DNA from: Caulobacter sp. Root343
GTDB lineage: Bacteria; Pseudomonadota; Alphaproteobacteria; Caulobacterales; Caulobacteraceae
Assembly (NCBI RefSeq): GCF_001425745.1
Contig: NZ_LMDF01000009.1
Coordinates: forward strand, 1 to 64,000
Length of the DNA: 64,000 nucleotides
Direction of reading: 5' to 3'
Position 1 is the stretch's first letter; each line of letters opens with the position of its first letter. This document shows positions 1 through 6,894 of this stretch, in pieces. The translations under genes and the position numbers were made by a program. The notes under the pieces are model-generated. The model was not told the origin of the DNA. It searched no databases and was given only the letters and a program-made list of their open reading frames with translations.

Positions 1-57
1 CGATAGTCCTGTCGGCCTGGCGCCCAGCATCCACCGCTTCAGCAGCGTCTCCGTCCA

Positions 58-112
58 TCAACCCCTCACCCGACCCGCTTCGCGGGCCACCCTCTCCCGC
101 AAGGGGAGAGGG
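58..112. repeat. dispersed palindromic repeat, family 1 (copy a)
   Basis: A roughly 55-base intergenic repeat built from nested inverted repeats. The core CTCTCCCGCAAGGGGAGAG is a perfect hairpin. Its reverse complement closely matches the copy at 9028-9077, and a third copy lies at 9133-9186. The first 157 bases contain no gene that I can support. A minus-strand frame opens at an ATG near base 59 and runs off the left edge, but it is too short to judge. Confidence 0.7.
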
Positions 113-157
113 GTGCGGATCTTGGAAAGTCCTTCTCACCGGAAAAGGGGCCGCCTT

Positions 158-1201
158 TCATCTCTCGGCCCTCCCCTGGCGAGGCATCAGCGCGATCATC
201 CCCTCGGTCCTGGCCCGGACTTCTGGCGGCCCGAGGCAGCTGACCATCGCGTCGTAACCTGGCGCGCCCGGAGCGATCCGAACCGTGAAGGGCGGTGCGT
301 GGTTGGCCGGGCAGAAGATCACGGCCTCGTCGGGGGTGGCCTCCGCCGGATCGAGGATGGCGGAGGAGCGGGTCAGCATGAACAGCGGCGGGCGCTCGTG
401 GCCGCGCCGGCGCAGATTCGAGATCACCGCCTGCTGTGTAAGCTCGTCGAGCCCCTGTTCAATCATGTCGATGACCAGGCTGTTCGACCGGCCCTGTTCC
501 AGGCCGACCACGAGCGCCAATAGGGCGCCGGATTCGGTCGCGCCGTCCTCGACAAGCCATGCAAGCGACGCCTCGACGCGTTCGCGCAATTCGGAATCGG
601 CCCGCACGGCGTGCTCCGCGTCCTCGCGGCGCTCGAGACGATCGAGTCCCAGGAAGACGCCGCCGGGCAGATGCTGAGCCAGCATCCGGGCCAACCGCGT
701 CTTGCCGCTGCCGAGCGGTCCGACGATGTAGTTGAGCGCGCGGACGCCGCGCACCTCGAACCATTCTCCGCCCCAAGGCCACGGGAGATTGAAGCCCGCG
801 ACGGCGGCGGCGGGAGCAACCGCCAGGTCAGCAAGGTCCAGCACGGCGGGCATCTCGCCCCGCGCCAGAGCGCGCCTCAGGGCGTTGATTCGCTCCAAAC
901 GTTGGCTGAGCTGACCGAACTCCAGTTCCAGCCGGGCTTGCAGGCCGCCCAGCGCGGGTTCCAGACCAGCGGCGTCGCCGCTCACGACGCGTTCCACCTG
1001 TTTGAGGCTGAAGCCCAGCGACCGCAGGGCGACGATCTCGGCGGCGCGTCGGACGTCGTCCGGTCCGTAGGCGCGCCACCCCGTGGCGGTTCTCGTCGGC
1101 CGGAGGAGACCGCGGTCCTCGTAGAGGCGAAGCGCCTTGGTGGAAATGCCGAGGTGGCGAGCGGCTTCGGACGGGCTGAGAACATCGACGGACGCACGCA
1201 T
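158..1201 (-). CDS. MerR-type HTH fused to a P-loop ATPase domain
   Basis: A 347-residue protein. Residues 8-75 are a MerR-family winged helix-turn-helix (SPSEAARHLGISTKALRLYE, then GWRAYGPDDV), followed by a helical linker to about residue 115 that resembles the MerR dimerisation helix. The C-terminal half carries a Walker A loop, GPLGSGKTR, at 161-169. A Walker-B-like strand (LVIDMIEQGLD) lies at 242-252, and a sensor-like segment LFMLTRSS at about 273-280. Ordinary MerR proteins end after the coiled coil or have a small-ligand domain, so the ATPase module is unusual. The role is inferred: transcriptional control coupled to nucleotide binding. The gene follows xthA on the same strand with a gap of about 70 bases. 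The ATG is preceded by GGGGTGAG. Its target is unknown. Confidence 0.85.
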   Translation of the reverse strand: MRASVDVLSPSEAARHLGISTKALRLYEDRGLLRPTRTATGWRAYGPDDVRRAAEIVALRSLGFSLKQVERVVSGDAAGLEPALGGLQARLELEFGQLSQRLERINALRRALARGEMPAVLDLADLAVAPAAAVAGFNLPWPWGGEWFEVRGVRALNYIVGPLGSGKTRLARMLAQHLPGGVFLGLDRLERREDAEHAVRADSELRERVEASLAWLVEDGATESGALLALVVGLEQGRSNSLVIDMIEQGLDELTQQAVISNLRRRGHERPPLFMLTRSSAILDPAEATPDEAVIFCPANHAPPFTVRIAPGAPGYDAMVSCLGPPEVRARTEGMIALMPRQGRAER

Positions 1202-1270
1202 GACTCACCCCGCTGTTGCTGACCGACACCTCTATGGGGCCGGCCCCAGGGGACGGGTCAAGGCGCCGGC

Positions 1271-2077
1271 CTAGATCTTCAGATCCGCCGTCACCGGGGC
1301 ATGGTCGCTGGGCCGTTCCCACTCGCGGACGTCGTCGTGGACCCGTGAGCTGACCTTGCCGTCCAGGATCGCCGCCTCGCGCAGGCCGGGGCTGGCCAGG
1401 ATGTGGTCCAGCCGCAGGCCGCGATTGGACTTGCGGAAGTCGGCGGCGCGGTAGCTCCACCACGAGAACAGCTTTTCCGGCTCGGGCGTAGCCAGGCGGG
1501 GCAGGTCGAGGAAGTTCATCGAACCCACCAGGCCTGCAAAGGCCTCAAGTTCAATGGGCGTGTGGCTGACGATCTTCGACATCTGGCGGTGGCTCCAGAC
1601 GTCGTTCTCGCCCGGCGCGACGTTCAGGTCGCCGGTGACGATCAGCGGGGCCTTGGGATCACGCTTCTTCAGCGCGGCGGTCAGGGTCTCGTAGAAGTCC
1701 AGCTTGTGGTCGAACTTCGGATTGGTCGCCCGGTCGGGCACGTCGCCGCCGGCCGGGATGTAGAAGTTCTGGATGTCGACCCCGGCCACCTTGACCGCGA
1801 CGCAGCGGGCATGGCCCTCGCGGCAATTCATCAGGGTCGGGACGTCCTCGAACGGCAGGCGCGAGGCGATGGCCACCCCGTGCCAGCCCTTCTGACCGGC
1901 GATCTTGACGTGCGGCAGGCCCATGGCCTCGAACGCCTCGCGCGGGAACTCGCCCTCCTGGCACTTGATTTCCTGCAGGCACAGGACGTCCGGGGCCTGC
2001 TCGTCGACGAAACGGGCGGCCTGCTCGGCGCGGAGGCGGACGGAATTGACGTTCCAGGTGGCGATACGGAGGCGCAT
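1271..2077 (-). CDS. xthA: exodeoxyribonuclease III (AP endonuclease)
   Basis: A 268-residue member of the exonuclease III branch of the endonuclease/exonuclease/phosphatase fold. It cleaves DNA 5' of abasic sites and degrades 3' ends in base excision repair. Visible motifs are TWNVNSVRLR at the N-terminus, CLQEIKCQ with the metal-binding Glu, GDLNVAPGE in the middle with catalytic Asp and Asn, and SDHAPVTADL at the C-terminus with the Asp-His pair. The length is normal for the family. It is a cytoplasmic enzyme without a signal peptide. It lies downstream of the lolA-like gene on the same strand, but terminator-like hairpins at 2114-2203 sit between them, so it may have its own promoter. Confidence 0.96.
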   Translation of the reverse strand: MRLRIATWNVNSVRLRAEQAARFVDEQAPDVLCLQEIKCQEGEFPREAFEAMGLPHVKIAGQKGWHGVAIASRLPFEDVPTLMNCREGHARCVAVKVAGVDIQNFYIPAGGDVPDRATNPKFDHKLDFYETLTAALKKRDPKAPLIVTGDLNVAPGENDVWSHRQMSKIVSHTPIELEAFAGLVGSMNFLDLPRLATPEPEKLFSWWSYRAADFRKSNRGLRLDHILASPGLREAAILDGKVSSRVHDDVREWERPSDHAPVTADLKI

Positions 2078-2113
2078 GGCTTGGCTCTAGCCTGGAAAAC
2101 TGGAGCGACCAAG

Positions 2114-2145
2114 AAAAACGCCCGAGCGCATCGTTGCGCCCCGAG
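2114..2145 (-). repeat. decayed second copy of the terminator hairpin
   Basis: This stretch repeats the sequence of the hairpin at 2171-2203, including the flanking ACCAAGAAAAACGCCC and the loop-proximal GCGCATCGTTGCGC. The outer stem no longer pairs. It reads as a tandem duplication of the terminator unit with loss of function. It lies just before the xthA start codon. Confidence 0.6.
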
Positions 2146-2170
2146 CCGACCCGTAGGGTTGGCGACCAAG

Positions 2171-2203
2171 AAAAACGCCCAGGCGCATCGTTGCGCCTGG
2201 GCG
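2171..2203 (-). terminator. Rho-independent terminator (minus strand)
   Basis: A perfect 12-bp stem, CGCCCAGGCGCA pairing with TGCGCCTGGGCG, closes a 4-base loop. On the minus strand it is followed by a run of five T. It would end the short transcript that starts near 2286, or act as an attenuator before xthA. Confidence 0.85.
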
Positions 2204-2208
2204 AAAGT

Positions 2209-2286
2209 CTAGTCTCTCATGCCGCCACCGGGAGGGGATAGGATCCGGCACGGTTCGCGAAGAGCGGGTCGGTCGCTCATCGCCAT
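2209..2286 (-). CDS. candidate leaderless 25-codon ORF / small RNA
   Basis: An ATG at 2286 opens a 25-codon frame ending in TAG at 2209, six bases before the terminator stem. The predicted peptide begins MAMSDRPALREPC. The -10 box (TATTTA, 2293-2298) ends six bases before the ATG, so a transcript from this promoter would start at or next to the ATG. That fits a leaderless mRNA, a class common in Caulobacter. The RNA would be about 115 nt and carries a C-rich stretch (TCCCCTCCCGG) that could pair with ribosome binding sites. It may be a small protein gene, a regulatory RNA or both, or a leader of xthA. No family is recognised. Confidence 0.45.
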   Translation of the reverse strand: MAMSDRPALREPCRILSPPGGGMRD

Positions 2287-2292
2287 GCGTGT

Positions 2293-2322
2293 TAAATATG
2301 CCACGTCAAAACTTTAAGTCAA
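2293..2322 (-). promoter_or_regulatory. sigma-70-like promoter of the small transcript
   Basis: On the minus strand, TTGACT (2317-2322) and TATTTA (2293-2298) are separated by 18 bases in a locally AT-rich patch. This is a good housekeeping-type promoter and would start transcription near 2286. Confidence 0.6.
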
Positions 2323-2375
2323 CCCCGAAGTCGGTTGATTCTTGCCTGTTGTGGTAATGTCACAATCGTTAAGCG

Positions 2376-3020
2376 CTAGGGCTTGCCGACCTTGCGGCGC
2401 GGGTCGGTCAGCACGAACAGCTTCGGATCCAGGCCCGAGGTCTCGGCGAAATCGCTGAGCCGCACGCGGATCTGGCCGCCCTTGATGTCGGTGACGGTCC
2501 AGCCCATCAGGGCGACTGGGGCGTTGGAGAAGTCCAGCGAGATCCGCCCCAGCGCCTGGCGCTTGGCGTCCTGGGCCACGATCGTGAAGCCGTCGGCCAG
2601 CGGGCGGATGTCGGTGATGACCACGCCGCGGTCCAGGCGGACCTCGCGGGCCAGCAGCAGGTTCAGCGGCGTCTTGCTGAGCGGATAGCTCTCATAGGTC
2701 TTCAGCCGGCTGTCGAAGATGTTGACATTGTTGCCGTTGCTCACGACCAGCAGGCCGGCCGGCGGGTCGTAGGCGAACCGCGCCTTGCCCGGCCGCTGCA
2801 GGTAGAAGGTCCCCTGCGTCTGGGTCCCGCGCGCGTCGGTCTGCACGAAGCGGCCCTTGGCCGAGGACAGGCCCTGGATATAGGCGGTGGCCTTGTCCAG
2901 CAGGACTTGCTGCTCGGCGGTCAGCTTGGCCGGGACCGGCGCGGTCTGGGCCAGCACCGGCGAAGCGATGGCGGCGGCCAGGCCGGCCGCCAGCAGGATA
3001 CGGCGTGTGGTCTTGCTCAT
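2376..3020 (-). CDS. lolA: LolA-like outer-membrane lipoprotein carrier protein
   Basis: A 214-residue periplasmic protein with a signal peptide (residues 1 to about 24, ending VLAQ). The body has the LolA/LolB half-barrel pattern: a segment with KGRFVQTDARGTQTQGTFYL, then RPGKARFAYDPP, then a strand-rich core. The family ferries lipoproteins across the periplasm to the outer membrane. The ATG is preceded by a strong AAGGAG. It lies about 120 bases downstream of ftsK on the same strand, an arrangement common in proteobacteria. Assignment to the LolA family is good; cargo specificity cannot be read. Confidence 0.88.
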   Translation of the reverse strand: MSKTTRRILLAAGLAAAIASPVLAQTAPVPAKLTAEQQVLLDKATAYIQGLSSAKGRFVQTDARGTQTQGTFYLQRPGKARFAYDPPAGLLVVSNGNNVNIFDSRLKTYESYPLSKTPLNLLLAREVRLDRGVVITDIRPLADGFTIVAQDAKRQALGRISLDFSNAPVALMGWTVTDIKGGQIRVRLSDFAETSGLDPKLFVLTDPRRKVGKP

Positions 3021-3142
3021 ACGGACTCCTTAGCGCCAACCTTCGCCCGCGCGAAGGCCGCCGCGCGGCCATTTTCCGGCGCTCCGATGAAGCGCCGTTC
3101 AGGTTGGAGCGTCAGGAACGCCGAAGCTAGGTCAAGGTTGCC

Positions 3143-5593
3143 CTACAGCGCCGGCGGTGGCGGGGCCAGGATCTCGCGCTTGCCGGCGTGGTTGGCGGCG
3201 CCGACGACGCCTTCCTTCTCCATCCGCTCCATCAGCGAGGCGGCGCGGTTGTAGCCGATCTGCAGGCGACGCTGGATGTAGCTGGTCGAGGCCTTGCGGT
3301 CGCGGGTGACCACGGCCACGGCGTGGTCGTAGAGGTCGTTGGACCCGCCCTCGCCGGCGAAGGCGCCCTCGATGGCCTCTTCCTGCTCCTCGTCGCCGCC
3401 GGCCGTGACCTCCTCCAGGTACTGGGGGATGCCCTGGTCGCGCAGGAACTTGGCGACCTGCTCGACCTCGCCGTCGGAGACGAACGGACCATGCAGGCGG
3501 GTGATGCGGCCGCCGCCGGCCATGTACAGCATGTCGCCCTGGCCCAGCAGCTGCTCGGCGCCCTGCTCGCCCAGGATGGTGCGGGCGTCGATCTTGCTGG
3601 TGACCTGGAAGCTGATCCGGGTCGGGAAGTTGGCCTTGATGGTGCCGGTGATCACGTCGACCGACGGGCGCTGGGTGGCCATGATCAGGTGGATGCCGGC
3701 GGCGCGGGCCATCTGGGCCAGACGCTGCACGGCGCCTTCGATGTCCTTGCCGGCCACCATCATCAGGTCGGCGACCTCGTCGATGACCACGACCAGATAG
3801 GGCATGGCCTCGGGGCGGATCTGCTCGGTCTCGTAGATCGGGCGGCCGGCGTCGTCGAAGCCGGTCTGTACGGTGCGCTCGAAGTGCTCGCCCTTCTCCA
3901 GCGCCTCGTTGGCCTTCTCGTTGTAGCCGCCGATGTTGCGCACGCCGATCTTGGACATCCGGCGATAGCGGTCCTCCATCTCGCGGACGGTCCACTTCAG
4001 GGCCACGACGGCCTTCTTCGGATCGGTCACGACGGGGGCCAGCAGGTGCGGGATGCCGTCATAGACCGACAGTTCCAGCATCTTCGGGTCGATCATGATG
4101 AAGCGGCACTTCTCGGGCGGCAGCTTGTACAGGATCGACAGGATCATGGCGTTGACGCCGACCGACTTGCCCGAGCCGGTGGTGCCGGCGATCAGCAGGT
4201 GGGGCATCTTGGCCAGGTCGGCGATATAAGGCTCGCCGCCGATGGTCTCGCCCAAGGCCATGGGCAGGATCTGGCTGGCCTTCTCGTAGTCCGAGCTGGA
4301 CAGCAGGTCGCGCAGATAGACGGTCTCGCGGCGCGAATTGGGCATTTCGATGCCGATGGCGTTGCGGCCCTGAGCCACGGCGACGCGGCACGAGATCACG
4401 CTCATCGAGCGGGCGATGTCGTCGGCCAGGGCCACGACCCGGGCGGTCTTGACGCCCGGGGCCGGCACTAGCTCGTACATGGTGACCACCGGGCCGGGGC
4501 GGATCTGGTCGATCTGGCCCTTGACCCCGAACTCGGCCAGCACGCTTTCCAGCAGGCGAGCGTTCTGGCGCAGGGCGCCGGCGTCGACTTCCGACGAGCG
4601 CGGCTTGGACTTGGCCAGCATGGCCAGCTCGGGCAGCTGGAAGCCGCCCTGGTCGTCGAAGTCGAAGGCCTTCTGCTGCTCCCGCTGCTCGCGGCCGGAT
4701 TCCTTGGGCACGGTCTTGGGCTTGGCGATCGCCATCGGGCGGGCGTCCAGCGAATCCTCGAACGCGTCTTCCTCGTCCTGGACCGTCGGCGGCGGGGTAT
4801 AGGCCCGTTCGTTGGAGATCGGGGTGGGAGCGGCGACGACCGCGTCGTCCTCGGCTTCCAGCGGCGGCAGGCGGCCGGGGCGCTTGGCGGGGGCTTCGGC
4901 CTTGTCCTTCTTGGCGCGGACCGGCTTGACCGCGGCGACGGGCTCGGGCTCCGGACGGGCGCGCGGCTGCAGGGCGTTGCTGACGGCGGCGTGGAGAGCG
5001 TCGGGGTCGACCTGGCGCACGCCAATCGCGAAGCCGAGGGCGACGATGGCGGCGATGCCGAACAAGACGGCGGCGATCACGGTCGCGCCGGGAATGTGGG
5101 CGTAGCGCAGGACGCCGGCGACCATGTGCAGCAGGGCGTCGCCCCAGAAACCGCCCAGGCCCTTTTCCAGCTGCCAGATGGCCGGCGGCGGCGGCGCGGC
5201 CAGGGTGGCGGACAGGGCCAGCAGGCCCAGGGCCCCGACGACGGCCCGCTGGCGCAGGTCCTTGCGCTCGGCGTCCGGGTCGGCCTGGGCCACGCGGGTG
5301 ACGCCGAACACCAGCATCAGCAATGCAATCCCCCAGGCCGCCAGGCCGACGGACTGCATGAGCAGGTCGGCGACCGCCGCGCCCGGGCCGCCCAGGGCGT
5401 TGCGGGCCGGCTCGCCGGTGGCGGCGTTCAGGCTGGGGTCGGTGGCGTTGTAGGTGGCGATGGCCAACAGCAGGATGGCCCCGACGACGGTGACGATCCC
5501 GCCCCGGAACCGGGCCGTCCAGGGCTGGACCCAGCCATAACGGAACGCGTCCCAGAGGAGCTCCGTCGTGGATCGCCGCGCGGCTCGCGCCAT
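3143..5593 (-). CDS. ftsK: DNA translocase FtsK
   Basis: An 816-residue septum-associated DNA pump that clears and aligns chromosome ends at division. The N-terminus has about four membrane segments within the first 200 residues (for example IVTVVGAILLLAIATYNAT). A Pro/Ala/Glu-rich linker follows, then the RecA-like motor with Walker A GTTGSGKSVGVN and the conserved ATQRPSVDVITGTIKANFPTR segment (here split across the motif). The C-terminal winged-helix gamma domain, which reads polar DNA motifs, contains STSYIQRRLQIGYNRA. I chose the ATG at 5593, preceded by GGAG at seven bases. An in-frame TTG lies six codons upstream. It heads the ftsK-lolA-xthA strand. Confidence 0.97.
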   Translation of the reverse strand: MARAARRSTTELLWDAFRYGWVQPWTARFRGGIVTVVGAILLLAIATYNATDPSLNAATGEPARNALGGPGAAVADLLMQSVGLAAWGIALLMLVFGVTRVAQADPDAERKDLRQRAVVGALGLLALSATLAAPPPPAIWQLEKGLGGFWGDALLHMVAGVLRYAHIPGATVIAAVLFGIAAIVALGFAIGVRQVDPDALHAAVSNALQPRARPEPEPVAAVKPVRAKKDKAEAPAKRPGRLPPLEAEDDAVVAAPTPISNERAYTPPPTVQDEEDAFEDSLDARPMAIAKPKTVPKESGREQREQQKAFDFDDQGGFQLPELAMLAKSKPRSSEVDAGALRQNARLLESVLAEFGVKGQIDQIRPGPVVTMYELVPAPGVKTARVVALADDIARSMSVISCRVAVAQGRNAIGIEMPNSRRETVYLRDLLSSSDYEKASQILPMALGETIGGEPYIADLAKMPHLLIAGTTGSGKSVGVNAMILSILYKLPPEKCRFIMIDPKMLELSVYDGIPHLLAPVVTDPKKAVVALKWTVREMEDRYRRMSKIGVRNIGGYNEKANEALEKGEHFERTVQTGFDDAGRPIYETEQIRPEAMPYLVVVIDEVADLMMVAGKDIEGAVQRLAQMARAAGIHLIMATQRPSVDVITGTIKANFPTRISFQVTSKIDARTILGEQGAEQLLGQGDMLYMAGGGRITRLHGPFVSDGEVEQVAKFLRDQGIPQYLEEVTAGGDEEQEEAIEGAFAGEGGSNDLYDHAVAVVTRDRKASTSYIQRRLQIGYNRAASLMERMEKEGVVGAANHAGKREILAPPPPAL

Positions 5594-5666
5594 GAAAGTC
5601 TCCGAACTCAACTCGTCTCGCGACCCGCCAGAATGGGTCGAACCGCGATGTTGTGCCCGAAGAGCG

Positions 5667-5703
5667 TTAAGAGGCGTTTACGGCGTTCGTCAGGAAATGA
5701 TTC
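5667..5703. promoter_or_regulatory. CtrA-like box and GANTC methylation site upstream of ftsK
   Basis: TTAA at 5667-5670 is followed after exactly seven bases by TTAC (5678-5681), close to the CtrA consensus TTAA-N7-TTAA. GATTC at 5699-5703 is a CcrM methylation site (GANTC). Both lie about 75-110 bases upstream of the ftsK ATG. Cell-cycle control by CtrA and GcrA/CcrM is well known in Caulobacter; binding here is inferred only from the motif. Confidence 0.45.
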
Positions 5704-5747
5704 ACAACGTCGCGGGTTTTTCTCAAAATCCCGCCAAACCCAAATCC

Positions 5748-5887
5748 CGCCTCCCTAGGCCTTGTGCCTAGGGCCCAGCGTTCAGCCCGCTTCGTGTGGG
5801 GTCATCGCGCGTCCACGCCGACGGGAACACCTAATTGTCACCGAGCCTGGCCGGACCATGGGTCCTCGCCACAAGGGCGAGGAAGGC
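5748..5887. repeat. 140-bp element with 31-bp inverted ends (copy 1)
   Basis: The left arm at 5748-5778 contains CCCTAGGCCTTGTGCCTAGG. The right arm at 5858-5887 is its imperfect reverse complement, containing GGGTCCTCGCCACAAGGGCG. Size, arm sequence and the CCATGGGTCCT right junction match the better-preserved copy at 14247-14387. It fills most of the space between ftsK and murI, and no gene is visible there. The structure is MITE-like. No transposase is nearby. Confidence 0.65.
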
Positions 5888-5923
5888 AAAATTACTTGGT
5901 CAACAATCGGTCGAGGTGGTGGC

Positions 5924-6772
5924 CTAAGCCGCGTCGAACGCCACCGGGCCGCCCCAGAATCCTTGCACCAGGCCGTTCTGCGGACCCGGCGTGCCGGTGG
6001 TCAGGAACACGCGCTCGCCGCCCGTCCCGGCGTCGTATTCCGGATGGCGCTCCAGATAGAGCTCCAGCGCGTCGGCGGTCGAGGCCGGCTGCTGGATCAG
6101 CGGGGTGCCGGCCGGTAGGGCGGCGCGGAAGATGTCGGCGATGATCTCGTAGTGGGTGCAGCCCAGCACCACGCGGTCGGGGAAGCGGCCGATGCGGGTC
6201 TTCAGGGCCAGGACATGGCTTTCGACCGCCTTGGCCAGCTCGACGACGCTGGCGTCCTGCTCGATCAGCGGCACCAGCTCCGGACAGGGCTCGGAGAACA
6301 CCGCCAGGTCCTGCTTGCGCTTGTCGATCTCGATTTCGTAGACGCGCGAGCGCACCGTGGCCGGGGTGGCGAACACGCCCAGCACGTCCAGCTGCTCGAC
6401 CTTCTCGCCGCGCCGCTCGGCCTCGTGCTCCCATGGCAGGCCGGTGGCCTTCTCGATGGTCGGCACGATGATGCCCAGGATGTTGACCGGCCGGCCCAGC
6501 TGTTTGCGATAGCCGGGCAGCCAGGTCTGCTGCAAGCGGCGCAGGGCGATGGCCGAGGCGGTGTTGCAGGCCAGGACCACCAGGCTGGCGCCGCGCGCGA
6601 ACAGGCGCTCGCAGCCGGCCTTGGTCAGGTCGACGATGTCCTCGCCGGTCCGCACGCCGTACGGTGCGTTGGCCTGGTCGGCCAGATAGGTGAAGTCCGC
6701 CTGCGGCAGACGCTGCACGAGGGCGCGGTGGACCGTGAGGCCGCCGACGCCGGAGTCGAAGACGCCGATCAT
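5924..6772 (-). CDS. murI: glutamate racemase
   Basis: A 282-residue enzyme converting L- to D-glutamate for peptidoglycan. Visible motifs are FDSGVGGLTV at the N-terminus, an ACNTAS segment with the first catalytic Cys, and GCTHYEI with the second. I start at the ATG at 6772 because the protein then begins MIGVFDSGVGG, as family members do. A longer frame to 6856 would add 28 residues of no clear character. It lies head-to-head with the M3 peptidase gene. Confidence 0.95.
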   Translation of the reverse strand: MIGVFDSGVGGLTVHRALVQRLPQADFTYLADQANAPYGVRTGEDIVDLTKAGCERLFARGASLVVLACNTASAIALRRLQQTWLPGYRKQLGRPVNILGIIVPTIEKATGLPWEHEAERRGEKVEQLDVLGVFATPATVRSRVYEIEIDKRKQDLAVFSEPCPELVPLIEQDASVVELAKAVESHVLALKTRIGRFPDRVVLGCTHYEIIADIFRAALPAGTPLIQQPASTADALELYLERHPEYDAGTGGERVFLTTGTPGPQNGLVQGFWGGPVAFDAA

Positions 6773-6894
6773 GCCGTCAGCTGTAGCCGCCAAATCTTGC
6801 GTCGTCCACGCGGGACCAAAGGTTACGGTCCTGTCATGTGACGGCCCCGGAACCATGCCCTAGGGTCCCTGCAAATCTTCACCGGAGACACTCC

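Noticed and set aside
1..59. Possible start of a minus-strand gene running off the left edge
   Set aside because: Only 19 codons are visible and its upstream region is a dispersed repeat. There is not enough to support a call.
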